NCBI GenBank assembly: GCA_963734955.1 | Contig: CAVTJO010000008.1 | Coordinates: 1 to 64,000 of the forward strand | Reading direction: 5' to 3' | Source: UBA11986 sp963734955 | GTDB lineage: Bacteria; Bacteroidota; Ignavibacteria; UBA10030; UBA6906 | Length of the DNA: 64,000 bases | Part shown: piece by piece, positions 44,086 through 53,888 of the stretch | Numbering within the stretch: the first letter of the stretch is position 1 | How the letters are laid out: every line of letters begins with the position of its first letter | Notes under the pieces: model-generated | Told to the model about the DNA's origin: nothing | Databases searched by the model: none | The model's input: only the letters and a program-made list of their open reading frames with translations | Program-made: the position numbers and the translations under genes

Positions 44086-44283
44086 ATGACTCACGCCGAG
44101 CAACACAGACTCATTCTTGAATTGAAAGATTATGTACACAAGATGAGGCGGTCCGATCTTGAGGATTTCAGTATGTTCGAGAAGCGGGACAAGGATGATG
44201 AAGATCTTGACCAGGCTTCATGGAAGAAACTTGTCGATCTTTATTCGCAGTATGTGCCTGTCCATAAGAGAATCCTGCCATGA
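44086..44283 (+). CDS. Small conserved-looking acidic protein, unknown
   Basis: 65 residues, MTHAEQHRLILELKDYVHKM then RRSDLEDFSMFEKRDKDDED and WKKLVDLYSQYVP. AAAGGA lies 6 bases before the ATG. Helical, charged. It directly precedes aat. No family recognised. Confidence 0.55.
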   Translation: MTHAEQHRLILELKDYVHKMRRSDLEDFSMFEKRDKDDEDLDQASWKKLVDLYSQYVPVHKRILP

Positions 44284-44304
44284 CCTCACCAAGGGCACAA
44301 CCAA

Positions 44305-44879
44305 GTGCTTGATCCCGAATTTGTCGTTGTGGCTTATCGCAATGGGTACTTCCCGATGGCTGATTCAAGAACCGGCTCAATTTCCTGGTATTCTCCAGAC
44401 CCGAGAGCGATCATTCCCCTGACCACGTTCAAAATTTCGCGAAGCCTGAGGCAGGTAGTTCGAAAGGAACTGTTCGATATCAGGGTCGATACATCATTTC
44501 AGGAAGTCATTCGAGCTTGTGCGGAGAGAGAAGAGACCTGGATCTCAGATGAGATTGTTCGTGTATATGGTGCGCTCCACGCAAAGGACTTGCTCATTCC
44601 GTTGAGGCATGGCAAGGAGCGGATTTGGTTGGTGGACTCTATGGCGTTGCGATCGGCGGAGCGTTCTTTGGGGAGTCAATGTTCAGCAGGGTAAGCAATG
44701 CATCGAAAGTAGCACTGGTTCATCTTGTCAGACTCCTGATGGAGCAAGGGTTCAAGTTGCTGGACACGCAGTTCATCAACGATCACTTGAAACAGTTCGG
44801 AGTATGCGAGATACCCAGGACATTATACCTGAAGGCGCTCCGCTCTGCATTGAACACCGACGCGCGGTTTCGTACATAG
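44305..44879 (+). CDS. aat: Leucyl/phenylalanyl-tRNA-protein transferase, frameshifted
   Basis: Adds Leu or Phe to N-terminal Arg/Lys of proteins for ClpS/ClpAP degradation. Starts at GTG: LDPEFVVVAYRNGYFPMADS, ISWYSPDPRAIIPL, TWISDEIVRVYGALHA. The frame then shifts around 44,580; the next pieces read GLAHSVEAWQGADLVGGLYG and VAIGGAFFGESMFSRVSNAS, ending KLLDTQFINDHLKQFGVCEI. About 190 residues repaired. This is the only clear frameshift in an enzyme gene in region 3. Confidence 0.88.
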
Positions 44880-45117
44880 GAGAAAACTGCCGAGGTGAGG
44901 ATGGTCAAGAACTTGTCCCTGTTACGTTCTCGAGGTTGTGTGTTCGCGCAAACCTGCCGTGGTCCGGGTAAAATATTTTGGCAGGCCTGATTTTTCACGA
45001 ATATTCTGTTGTGGGTGTTGCAATGCGATGAAATACTAAGTATATTCAGCCATGCGGGTTGGGGAATCTCTCTTGAAGTTGGGACTTAAATCGCGCAACA
45101 CCCAAAGGAGATCTCAC

Positions 45118-45519
45118 ATGGTACCATTGCGCGGAGCGCAAAAGTATGAGCGTGTCACGATAACATTCGTTCCTACTGCCGACGAGCAGAGTTTCCGCCA
45201 TGTGCCCACGACATTCAGCCCTACTGATCGGACGTATGCATGGCGGCATGCCGAACAGCTTTCGTACATGATCGTCCCAAAGAGAATCTCCAGCAAAGAA
45301 ATCAAGATAGAAATGTTCGTCGACCCCCAGGTGAAAGGGAAGCATACTGCTGCCCGTGTCCACAAGATGATTCAGAATCTCGTGCAGACAAAAATCCACA
45401 CTGACTGGATGGGCCTCAGACTTGCAGGGATCAGCCGAGAAAGGGCGGCTGCACCTCCCGAACAGATGTTCCGGCGCGGTACCATCGAAGAAATTCTCGG
45501 CGCACAATTTGAAAAGTAG
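45118..45519 (+). CDS. Hypothetical protein
   Basis: 133 residues, MVPLRGAQKYERVTITFVPT and VKGKHTAARVHKMIQNLVQT, TIEEILGAQFEK. I chose the ATG with AAAGGAG 6 bases upstream rather than one at 45052. No known domain. The antisense 168-residue frame is rejected. Lies just before purC. Confidence 0.6.
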   Translation: MVPLRGAQKYERVTITFVPTADEQSFRHVPTTFSPTDRTYAWRHAEQLSYMIVPKRISSKEIKIEMFVDPQVKGKHTAARVHKMIQNLVQTKIHTDWMGLRLAGISRERAAAPPEQMFRRGTIEEILGAQFEK

Positions 45520-45588
45520 AGTGACCAGCGTCTTATCAATGCATCGGGGCAACGAAACTCCGGTGCGTTTTTGTTTTCAGGGATCCTC

Positions 45589-46488
45589 ATGAACGTCTCC
45601 GCTATTACGCAAACGTCGGCCTTCAATTTTTCGCCCACCAGGCAGGGGAAGGTCCGGGATATTTATGATCTCGGAGATTCCTTGATTATCGTCGCAACCG
45701 ATAGACTCTCCGCGTTTGATGTCGTGCTTCCGGATGGCATCCCCAACAAGGGGAAGGTGCTGACCCAGATTTCCGCATTTTGGTTCCGGAAGCTTGCCCA
45801 CCTAGTCCCGAACCATACCATCAGTACGGACCTGAAGGATTTCCCGGATGCATTTCGATCGGCGCCCGAAGTCTTCGGAGGGAGAAGCATGCTCGTGCGA
45901 AAGGCAAGGCCTCTCCCGATCGAATGTGTGGTCAGAGGGTACATTTCCGGGTCGGGATGGAACGATTACAGACGATCTGGAACGATTTGCGGCGTCAAAC
46001 TTCCTGAAGGTTTGCGAGAATCCGATCGCCTCCCGCAGCCGATCTTCACACCATCCACAAAAGCAGAGATTGGTGTGCATGATGAAAACATCTCGTTCGA
46101 TGATGTTGTGGACATTATCGGGAAGAAAAGTGCAGACCGGGTTCGCGATCTGACCATCGCTCTGTATCAGGAGGGAGCTGCTTACGCGGAAACTCGCGGC
46201 ATCATCATTGCTGATACCAAGTTTGAGTTTGGCCTTGATGACCGCGATGAGATTATCTGGATTGATGAAGCACTGACGCCAGACTCGTCACGATTCTGGC
46301 CGAAGGAGCAATACCGCGCGGGAGGTTCCCAACCAAGCTTCGACAAGCAGTTCATACGTGATTATCTTCTTTCAGTTCACTGGGACAAAACTCCCCCGGG
46401 TCCTCATCTACCTCCCGGCATTATTCACACGACCAGCCTGAAGTACGAAGAGGCTCTTGAACTTCTCACCGGCCACGGTTTAGAATAG
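45589..46488 (+). CDS. purC: Phosphoribosylaminoimidazole-succinocarboxamide synthase
   Basis: SAICAR synthase of purine synthesis, 299 residues (the long eukaryote/Bacteroidetes-type form). RQGKVRDIYDLGDSLIIVAT, DRLSAFDVVLPDGIPNKGKV, ECVVRGYISGSGWNDY, GIIIADTKFEFGLD, WIDEALTPDSSRFWPKEQY. Intact. I use the ATG 18 bases inside the longest frame, which begins the fold. Confidence 0.96.
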   Translation: MNVSAITQTSAFNFSPTRQGKVRDIYDLGDSLIIVATDRLSAFDVVLPDGIPNKGKVLTQISAFWFRKLAHLVPNHTISTDLKDFPDAFRSAPEVFGGRSMLVRKARPLPIECVVRGYISGSGWNDYRRSGTICGVKLPEGLRESDRLPQPIFTPSTKAEIGVHDENISFDDVVDIIGKKSADRVRDLTIALYQEGAAYAETRGIIIADTKFEFGLDDRDEIIWIDEALTPDSSRFWPKEQYRAGGSQPSFDKQFIRDYLLSVHWDKTPPGPHLPPGIIHTTSLKYEEALELLTGHGLE

Positions 46489-46917
46489 ACCCGAGAAGGG
46501 TGGATAGCTGTACGCTGTTGCCTTCACATCCTTGATAGCCGCCTTCAGTCCCGCTTTCCATGGCATGAAGATTATCCTCGTGCGGATCTGAGTTCCGCAG
46601 CCAGCTCAAACGTTCCTGGATTGTGATGCCTTGACTTCAATCGTGGTATTCAGGGCTCTTGTAAGCGAATACTCTCGTGATTGTCTCCGACTGGACAGGT
46701 TTCAGAATGGTGGCAGTCGCGGGTTAACGTGGGTCGGTCCAATCTTGATGATCGGGCGGCTTCTTCTTGGTCGATTGTGCCCGGAGACTGGGGGAGGAAA
46801 CTATCAAGGAGGCTACATTCAAGCATCCGATGATGTGTCCTCTTTCGGTCACAGGGTCAATTGAGCTTCAAGTGCAGGAAGATTTCAGAGGGATCCAAGC
46901 ACACAAGCTCTATGAAA
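46489..46917. other. Intergenic region, no supported gene
   Basis: Short plus- and minus-strand frames (a 77-residue frame at 46631; a 28-residue MPWKAGLKAAIKDVKATAYS frame on the minus strand near 46,570-46,485) are not convincing on their own. It may be decayed coding sequence. Confidence 0.4.
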
Positions 46918-46918
46918 A

Positions 46919-46946
46919 TCAAAACCCTTCCTGTTAAGAAGGGTTG
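46919..46946 (-). terminator. Rho-independent terminator
   Basis: AACCCTTC / GAAGGGTT stem with a CTGTTA loop; on the minus strand it is followed by a T-rich run. It lies downstream of the small zinc-ribbon gene. Confidence 0.7.
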
Positions 46947-46974
46947 ATAACGTAGAGAATTCGTTTGCCGCAGA

Positions 46975-47139
46975 TCAGATATCGGCCTTCAGATAGTAGG
47001 GCAGGCTCCGCTTCATTCGTTCACGTTGCGCCCGGTACTGGTTCTCCTTTTCCTTGCATGACGTACAGCGGTACGCTCCCGGACGGCCTCGGAATTCCCG
47101 ACCGCAACTCCGACAAATAGTCAAAGATCGCTTCTTCAT
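46975..47139 (-). CDS. Small zinc-ribbon protein
   Basis: 54 residues. MKKRSLTICRSCGREFRGRP, YRCTSCKEKENQYRAQRERM, ending SLPYYLKADI. Two CxxC pairs make one zinc site. Basic; may bind RNA or ribosomes. Followed by a terminator. Confidence 0.6.
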   Translation of the reverse strand: MKKRSLTICRSCGREFRGRPGAYRCTSCKEKENQYRAQRERMKRSLPYYLKADI

Positions 47140-47463
47140 TACTCGAACTGATCCTTTCTGCACTGATGATTGTTCCTCTGCCTCCACAACGCTTGGAACG
47201 GGGAATTGGTTCCTCTGTGGGTACTTGAGCCTAATTTTAACTTGGGGCTAAAGATAATGAATTCTCTGTAAGAACTCAAGAGGTAATGTAAACTTCCACA
47301 ACTTCCATAGATCTTCCACAGCATTTATCAGCTTCTACCATAGCTTTCGTGGACATCCACCTAAAGTCATTCTTTAGAGAATATTCTTGCATCTTAATTC
47401 CCTTTTGGCTAAGTAGAACCCGGTTGGTAATTTTTTCCGAATCTTACCCCCTGTGGAGCCATA
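47140..47463. other. Upstream region of the hybrid kinase
   Basis: No gene. AT-rich with repeated CTTCCACA/CTTCCATA/CTTCCACA words near 47,290-47,320. Presumably promoters for the zinc-ribbon gene and the kinase. Confidence 0.4.
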
Positions 47464-49890
47464 ATGTCAGACACGCTTCGACTTGAAGGTATACTGGAAG
47501 GGATAATCGGAGGCTTCTTTGCTCTCAACGGGAATTATGAAATTACGTACTGGAACAGGGCTGCGGAAGCTGGGACTGGGCTGAAATCAGTAGACGTTCT
47601 TGGGAAAAACGTCTTTGATGTATTCCCGAACGCCGCAGGAGCCACGCTTGGCGAGAAGTACCGGCTGGCGATGGACACAAAGACCTTCCAGAGCTTTGAG
47701 ACCTCCTACAAGGATGAACGCTTTGAGGCATGGTACGATGTAAGAATCTATCCTGCGGATGACGGCATCTCCGTCTTCTTCCAGGATATCACAGAGAAAA
47801 AGCGGACCCAGCGGCAGAAGGAAGTCCTTGTGGAGATTTCAAGAACCATCAATTCTGCCCGGCATCTCGATGAGCTGTGTGTCCTCGTCGCTCAGAAGAT
47901 TGCGTCGTTATTCGAGATTCCATCCTGGTCTGTGTGCGTCTATCTGTTTGACCCGCGTGGAAACGAGGTGCGTCTGGTTGCTCCCGATTGCATTGAGGAA
48001 GAGTTCAGTCGGGAAGTTGTGCACCAGATAGTTGAGCCCGGCTCACAACATCTTCCGGCCCAGGCGGCCTATCTTCGGGAAACAGTCCTTTCGGATCAAA
48101 TACACGAAAGTACTGTTGCCGCAATGCGCATTAATGAAATGAAAGCAGCAAATTTTCAATCCCTTATTGTAATGCCGCTTGTTGTTCAGGGTGAGTTGCA
48201 GGGGATCCTTGAGCTTCCAAGTATCAAGCAGAAGGACTTTGTAGGGTCTGACATTGAGATTCTGTCAGTCATAGCAAACGAACTTGCAGGCGGCATGATA
48301 CGCAGACGTCTGGTGGATGAGCTGCGATCGAAAAACCTCGAGCTCGAATCTCAGACGCAAAAGGCGCTTGATGCAAGCGACACCCTGAAGAAGTTCCTCG
48401 CTACATTCAGTCACGAGTTGCGATCCCCCCTCAATTCGATTATCGGCTTTTCGGAACTCATTGCATCCCAGTTCAAGGACCTTTCCCCTGAGTCAATTCA
48501 GGAATTCATGGGGAATATCACGACCAGTGGACAGCACCTTCAGCAAATAATCAATGACATCCTTGACCTCTCAAAAATCGAGGCCGGAAAGCTCGACCTC
48601 CACATTGCCAGCTATCCAGTCGCGTATTTTCGGGAAAGTATTGAGAGACTGCTGGCAGGCATCATCAAGGAAAAATCGATCAACTTGCAATTTGAGTTGT
48701 CCCAGGAGTTTGACGAAATCGTTGTTGACCAGACGCGATTCAAACAGATTCTGATTAATATCATTGCAAACGCCATCAAGTTCAGCCCCCCCAGCGCGAT
48801 TGTGAAGGTGTCAATGCAACGAGTGGGAAATGATATTCAATTCGAAATACACGATGACGGGATTGGAATAAAGCCTGAGGAGATAGCAATGCTCTTCAAG
48901 CCATTCAGGCAGGCAGCGAGTGGAAAGGACATGAACCGCCAGGGATTGGGCCTCGGACTGGCGATTACGAAGAAGCTTGTCGAATTACACGGAGGCAGCA
49001 TCTGGATTACCAGTCAATGGCAGCAAGGTACCACTGTGTCATTCAAGATCCCCATGATTGTCGACGCAACCTCCGAGAAGATCCTCCAGGCAGGGATGCT
49101 TCTGGACGCGTTGGAAAGAGAGAACTTCACCAAAGATCCAAATATCAAGCCGTTGGCCCTGGTTGTTGAAGACTCTCTGCAGGCTGCCGAGTTGTTGCAG
49201 CTCTACATTGAATCCGCAGGCTATCGTGTTGAAGTGGCGCGCGATGGCGTTCAGGCCGTCGACATGGCCAAACGACTCCAGCCAAATGTGATCACGTTGG
49301 ATCTGATGATTCCTGTGAAAGACGGCTGGCAGGTGCTCAAGGAGTTGAAGCGACACCCCTTGTGCAAAAATATTCCCATAATCGTCGTCTCTATAGTCGA
49401 TGAGAAGAATCTTGGTTTCAGCCTTGGAGCGGTCGATTACTTCGTCAAGCCCGTGAACAAGCAGGAACTTCTACGGGCAATTGAAAGGGTTCATATACTT
49501 CCCAAACCAGGGAACCATTGCCCGAGAGTCTTGGTAATTGACGATGATCGGGCGGCGACGGATCTGATCCAGGTGATCCTCGAGAACGAAGGCTACCAGG
49601 TTCTGAAAGCTTTTCAAGGAAAAGATGGTGTCGAGATTGCCGCCAGGGAGCACCCAGACATCATCATATTGGACATCATAATGCCTGAAATGTCAGGGTT
49701 CAACGTGGCCTACCAACTCAAGCACATCCCGGCGACTCGGTCAATTCCCATAATAGTCCTTACATCGATGGAGATCGATGAGGATACTCAGGCTCAATTG
49801 GGAACTTATGTTTCCGGACTAATGAGCAAGTCGTCATTCACAAAACGTGATCTGTTGAGGGAAATCACAAACATAGAAAGTCTGAAGTAA
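47464..49890 (+). CDS. Hybrid histidine kinase, PAS-GAF-HisKA-HATPase-REC-REC
   Basis: 808 residues. PAS (about 10-115, ITYWNRAAEAGTGLKSVDVL), GAF (about 125-280, with AANFQSLIVMPLVVQGELQG), HisKA with the phosphoacceptor in FLATFSHELRSPLNSIIGFS (His near 317), HATPase with NIIANAIKFSPPSAIVKVSM, HDDGIGIKPEE and GLGLGLAITKKLVELHG. Two receiver domains follow: VVEDSLQAAELLQLYIES (Asp in VITLDLMIPVKDG) and VLVIDDDRAATDLIQVILEN (Asp in IIILDIIMPEMSG). No membrane segment, so cytoplasmic. Followed by an HTH-REC protein and a lone phosphoacceptor domain; together they look like a phosphorelay. Confidence 0.93.
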   Translation: MSDTLRLEGILEGIIGGFFALNGNYEITYWNRAAEAGTGLKSVDVLGKNVFDVFPNAAGATLGEKYRLAMDTKTFQSFETSYKDERFEAWYDVRIYPADDGISVFFQDITEKKRTQRQKEVLVEISRTINSARHLDELCVLVAQKIASLFEIPSWSVCVYLFDPRGNEVRLVAPDCIEEEFSREVVHQIVEPGSQHLPAQAAYLRETVLSDQIHESTVAAMRINEMKAANFQSLIVMPLVVQGELQGILELPSIKQKDFVGSDIEILSVIANELAGGMIRRRLVDELRSKNLELESQTQKALDASDTLKKFLATFSHELRSPLNSIIGFSELIASQFKDLSPESIQEFMGNITTSGQHLQQIINDILDLSKIEAGKLDLHIASYPVAYFRESIERLLAGIIKEKSINLQFELSQEFDEIVVDQTRFKQILINIIANAIKFSPPSAIVKVSMQRVGNDIQFEIHDDGIGIKPEEIAMLFKPFRQAASGKDMNRQGLGLGLAITKKLVELHGGSIWITSQWQQGTTVSFKIPMIVDATSEKILQAGMLLDALERENFTKDPNIKPLALVVEDSLQAAELLQLYIESAGYRVEVARDGVQAVDMAKRLQPNVITLDLMIPVKDGWQVLKELKRHPLCKNIPIIVVSIVDEKNLGFSLGAVDYFVKPVNKQELLRAIERVHILPKPGNHCPRVLVIDDDRAATDLIQVILENEGYQVLKAFQGKDGVEIAAREHPDIIILDIIMPEMSGFNVAYQLKHIPATRSIPIIVLTSMEIDEDTQAQLGTYVSGLMSKSSFTKRDLLREITNIESLK

Positions 49891-50004
49891 ATTGATGCAT
49901 ATTAGCCCCTCTTACCGGCACAATTCGCTTGACAAGCCAATGTGAAACAGGTATATTGATTGGGTAAAACGAGAAAATCATAACCAGAGAACCCGAGGGT
50001 CAAA

Positions 50005-50619
50005 GTGCAAACGACCTACAAGAAACCGCTGAGCGTGGGGCAGGTTGCGGAGATTTGCAGGGTAAGCAAGAAGACAGTTCTGAATTGGATCTATGATGGT
50101 GGCATGAAGGCGTTCACAACATACGGCGGCCACTACCGGATCTGGCCTGCAAACGTGAAAAAGTTCCTAGACACCACGGGGATGGACATCCCATTCGATT
50201 TTGTTGACGATCGGACCACTCATATTCTTATCATCGACGATGATCAGGATTTCTCGAATATATTGAAGAGTGCGATTATTGCCGAGTTGCCCGATGTTGA
50301 AGTCTCGACAACCGATGATGGGTACGAAGGTCTTATGATGATTGGGGAGCTGAAACCCCAATTGGTCATCCTCGACATAAAGATGCCCAAGATTGACGGT
50401 TTTCAAGTCCTTGAACTCTTAAAGACCAGGAAGCTCGAACAGGATGTGAAGGTTCTCGTGATTACGGGATACCTCGACCCCGAAACAAAGCAACAACTGT
50501 CCAAGACTGTGGCCGATCATATGATGGACAAACTTACGGACATCAACACGATGATCAAGACCATTGCCGCCTATGTACGATCGGAGAAGCCGATGTTCCT
50601 GAGCGAAGATAATAGGTGA
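50005..50619 (+). CDS. HTH (excisionase/MerR-type) plus receiver-domain regulator
   Basis: 204 residues, in the reverse of the usual order: an N-terminal helix-turn-helix (about 8-55, LSVGQVAEICRVSKKTVLNW, GHYRIWPANVKKFL) and a C-terminal receiver domain (about 75-195) with ILIIDDDQDFSNIL, LVILDIKMPKIDG and LVITGYL. Likely DNA binding controlled by phosphorylation from the neighbouring kinase. The start is a GTG with CCGAGGG upstream. Confidence 0.88.
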   Translation: MQTTYKKPLSVGQVAEICRVSKKTVLNWIYDGGMKAFTTYGGHYRIWPANVKKFLDTTGMDIPFDFVDDRTTHILIIDDDQDFSNILKSAIIAELPDVEVSTTDDGYEGLMMIGELKPQLVILDIKMPKIDGFQVLELLKTRKLEQDVKVLVITGYLDPETKQQLSKTVADHMMDKLTDINTMIKTIAAYVRSEKPMFLSEDNR

Positions 50620-50653
50620 TTGCACAGGCCAGAGAGTGCTAGCCACACCACCA

Positions 50654-50938
50654 ATGGAGCCCGGCGGGCCCGAAAAGAGGATCGATGATGCTGCAGAGAA
50701 GCTAGAAAATCTCAAGAACGGTATTCGCGAGATTTCCCACGACATCAACAACCCCCTGGGTATAATCCGTATGGCCGTGTATTTCCTTCAGACCACCCAT
50801 CCCACGGAAGAAAAGCAAAAGGAGTATTTCAAGATCATCGATGAAGGTCTTGGAAGGATCGAGCATAGCCTTCAGCAACTGAAGGCATTGCGAGAGAACC
50901 CTTCCATAGTATTTCCGAAATTCCCGCTCCAGAGATAG
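50654..50938 (+). CDS. Stand-alone histidine phosphoacceptor (HisKA-like) protein
   Basis: 95 residues, MEPGGPEKRIDDAAEKLENL then EISHDINNPLGIIRMAVYFL and GRIEHSLQQLKALRENP. It has the H-box (SHDINNPL) but no ATPase domain, so it cannot autophosphorylate. It may relay phosphate between the hybrid kinase and the HTH-REC protein. An in-frame GTG lies 18 bases upstream. Confidence 0.7.
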   Translation: MEPGGPEKRIDDAAEKLENLKNGIREISHDINNPLGIIRMAVYFLQTTHPTEEKQKEYFKIIDEGLGRIEHSLQQLKALRENPSIVFPKFPLQR

Positions 50939-51040
50939 TGGAAATCCGCCGCACACAGCAAATCTCAAGAATCTTGTGTGGTTTTTCTTTCCCCCCCGAG
51001 GTAACTCTGTCGACCCAAGATCGTATACAAATTAGGGAAA

Positions 51041-52522
51041 ATGAGAGACGCCAACTTCCATAGGCTGCCCATAATCCTGTGCGCGATCCTTGTGCTGGGT
51101 TGTTCGAAGGAATCTCGTATTACTACACAGTCCCAGCTGGCCCTACGGTCTTATACCATTGGGGTATCACAATGGGAGAAGTTCTACTATCCGGAAGCTC
51201 AGCGTACATTTGATGACGCAATCCGGCTCGACTCGAATTTTGCAATGGCATGGGCGCGTCTTGCATTTGTTGATGAGGGAACTCAGAATAGCACAAAAGC
51301 GAAACAGGACATTGCTCACGCGATGTCGCTCCTGAAATCCGTGACGGAGTATGAACAGATGTTCATCCGCCTGCAGAACTACCGGTTGAGCTTCTCCAAC
51401 AGTCAGGCTGCCGCGCTCGCCGATTCAATGCTGCGTCTCTATCCAAGCGAGCGGGAAGTTCACCTGATACGAGGCAACCTCTACGAGATCAACAAGAGCT
51501 TTGATGAAGCGATCCGGTCATACAAGAGGGCGATCGAGATCGATACGGGCTACGCACTTGCTGTCATGTCTCTTGGGTACGCATACTCTGCGATTGGCGA
51601 ACAGGAACAAGCTGTGGCGCAAATGGAGCGGTACATTCGGCTTGTGCCTGATGCGGCGGATCCAAGGGCGAGCTTCGCCGATATTCTCATGCGCGTTGGC
51701 AGATACGACGAGGCTCTTGAACAGTACCAAAAATCCCTTGAGTTGAAACCGGACTATTGGTATTCAGCAAACCAGATAGGCTCGATATGCGCGCAAGAAG
51801 GAAGACTCAGGGAGGCGGAAGAGCAATTCCACAAAGGAATGGCATCCCTGCCGGAGAGCCCCCAGCTCAAAGCAACGCATCTGGCAATCGATGCGAACCT
51901 GAACTTGCTGCGGGGACTCTTCAAGGATGCGGCACACCAGTTCGAGGAAGCACTAGAAATGGACCCATCGAACAGTGAAGCGGCGTACGGGCTCGTGAAT
52001 GCTCTCAGGAAACTCAGAGACTTCAAGCGCGCCCATGAGATGCTTGTCAACATCCAGGCCGAGCTTGAACGGCGAAACCTGCTTGGTTCGCAGTACATGC
52101 TCAAATACAATCTTGTCAAGTCGCGCCTTCTGCTCGATGAGGGTGAACTCGCCCTGGCGCGGGCATTGTGTGACACTGCTTTTGAGTACACGACAGCCCT
52201 CTCGCGAGCTCCGGTATTTCAAGAGATAGCAGAGATTGACCTTCGGTCAAGTCAGTATGAAGGGGTATTTGATGCCTGCGAAGAGGCGTTACGCGTCAAT
52301 CCCAATTATCCTGATGCGTTGCTCACGCTTGTCAAGGCATATCACGCTCGGGGAGACACTGCAATGACTCGCGAGATTGGTGGACGGCTGCTTGAATTCT
52401 GGAAAAACGCCGATGCTGACTATCTCAATCTTCATGACCTCCGTCAGATGCTCGGTGTGAAGCGGCGCCCGCCAGCTTCATCAGCGAATACATCCGGAAT
52501 GGTCGCGATGCAAAGTCAATGA
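51041..52522 (+). CDS. TPR-repeat lipoprotein
   Basis: 493 residues. Lipobox ILVLGCSKE near residue 24. At least nine tetratricopeptide repeats follow, for example AQRTFDDAIRLDSNFAMAWA, AIRSYKRAIEIDTGYALAVM, ALEQYQKSLELKPDYWYSAN and AAHQFEEALEMDPSNSEAAY. It is likely attached to a membrane and acts in complex assembly. Similar TPR proteins accompany signalling proteins in Ignavibacteria. Intact. Confidence 0.85.
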   Translation: MRDANFHRLPIILCAILVLGCSKESRITTQSQLALRSYTIGVSQWEKFYYPEAQRTFDDAIRLDSNFAMAWARLAFVDEGTQNSTKAKQDIAHAMSLLKSVTEYEQMFIRLQNYRLSFSNSQAAALADSMLRLYPSEREVHLIRGNLYEINKSFDEAIRSYKRAIEIDTGYALAVMSLGYAYSAIGEQEQAVAQMERYIRLVPDAADPRASFADILMRVGRYDEALEQYQKSLELKPDYWYSANQIGSICAQEGRLREAEEQFHKGMASLPESPQLKATHLAIDANLNLLRGLFKDAAHQFEEALEMDPSNSEAAYGLVNALRKLRDFKRAHEMLVNIQAELERRNLLGSQYMLKYNLVKSRLLLDEGELALARALCDTAFEYTTALSRAPVFQEIAEIDLRSSQYEGVFDACEEALRVNPNYPDALLTLVKAYHARGDTAMTREIGGRLLEFWKNADADYLNLHDLRQMLGVKRRPPASSANTSGMVAMQSQ

Positions 52523-52759
52523 GTTGAGCGATCTTCCACAAATCCTACCCTGTCTGTTTTCGGATGACCTCCTAGCCGATACCACTTTAAGGTTCGCGCT
52601 TTCATGTCCATCACATCAGGTAAGTTCAGCGTGGCGCAACTGTGGTTGGATCATGATTTAGTGTTTGATTCTTAATTCGGACTCCCGTATCTTCTAACCA
52701 CTTCTTGGCGCTGTGAGCCCTGCTCTATTCATATCATCCATTTTTTCAAGGAGCTTCAT

Positions 52760-53791
52760 ATGAACCCAACACGATTAGTTCAACTTCTTTGTTGCATCGT
52801 AGTCGTGGGTGTACTCACTGTCGGAAGCACCGGATGCAAAAGTGATTCGAGCACGAATGCTCCCCCCGGACCGAGTGGTTTTTCTTCAAGCTCGACGTCC
52901 CTCACAGCCTCGCCAGGCGGCAGTGCCAACGCGACTCTCTCAGGAGGTACGCCACCATATTCGATTCTGGCTGGACCTGATACGGCAATTGCCAGGGGCT
53001 CTCTCTCAGGCTCAACACTGGCCATAAATGCAGTGACGAGTGGCTATACATCGCTGCAAGTCAGAGATTCAGTCAATGCGACCATCAGAATCGGAATCAG
53101 CGTAACGGGGCCGATTACGTATACGCTTTTTCCGTTGCATAATAATGATGTATTTGTTTATGCGGGTTACGCAATCAACACCAGCTCCAATGGCTCGGGC
53201 CGACTGCCCGATCCAAACAATGTCTATCAAACTCGTTGGACGATTCTGGGCCCCAACCCGGGACCATTTCCTCCTGCCGGTTCATTCGTGATTCTTGATG
53301 TTACTACACTTCACCTGGCAGTGGATACCACAGTTGGCCCAAAAACTCTCGTGATCATCCCCAATCCGGTTACCGGAAGCTTCACGTTTCTGCAAACACT
53401 TGGGCCCTTCTTCCGTGCAACTGGCGTTCTCCCCTTAGGAAGACAGGATACCGTGCGGGCAGTGAAGATTGCTGATCCGAGTGTGGGGATTGGGGGCACT
53501 TGGACGGCGTTTGATTCAACATACCCGGGCGCGAACGGTGATGTCCGCCTGCAAATCGTAGGTTCCCTCGAGGGAGGAGAATCGATTACCGATAGTACAT
53601 CGCAAAGAACGACACACGATGCGTTGAGGTTCAAGACCATCCGCAATGTATTTGTCAACGGCATCCAGGTTGTCAGCAATGCAGTTACATCACGGTTGTG
53701 GCTTGTCAAGAACCTTGGACCAGTTCAAGTCCATATTGCAGAAGACACAGAGAACATCGGCCACTTCCGCGTATTGAAACAAGCTCCATAG
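52760..53791 (+). CDS. Surface lipoprotein, unknown function
   Basis: 343 residues with a lipobox (VGSTGCKSD near residue 30), then a Ser/Gly-rich linker and a beta-rich region: SLTASPGGSANATLSGGTPP, TLFPLHNNDVFVYAGYAI, RWTILGPNPGPFPPAGSFV. AAGGAG precedes the ATG. No family recognised. The TonB-dependent receptor gene follows, so it may be a surface partner. Confidence 0.65.
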   Translation: MNPTRLVQLLCCIVVVGVLTVGSTGCKSDSSTNAPPGPSGFSSSSTSLTASPGGSANATLSGGTPPYSILAGPDTAIARGSLSGSTLAINAVTSGYTSLQVRDSVNATIRIGISVTGPITYTLFPLHNNDVFVYAGYAINTSSNGSGRLPDPNNVYQTRWTILGPNPGPFPPAGSFVILDVTTLHLAVDTTVGPKTLVIIPNPVTGSFTFLQTLGPFFRATGVLPLGRQDTVRAVKIADPSVGIGGTWTAFDSTYPGANGDVRLQIVGSLEGGESITDSTSQRTTHDALRFKTIRNVFVNGIQVVSNAVTSRLWLVKNLGPVQVHIAEDTENIGHFRVLKQAP

Positions 53792-53888
53792 TTCTCTTAT
53801 CGTTCTTGAGGCCGCTTGACTGGAAACGCGGCCTCATTTTCTTTCTTTCCAACAGATTCCAATTCTCCATTTGAAACAAACTTTGAGA

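Noticed and set aside
45046..45552. 168-residue minus-strand open frame
   Set aside because: The plus-strand gene at 45118 has an AAAGGAG site and better codon use; the minus frame is less likely.
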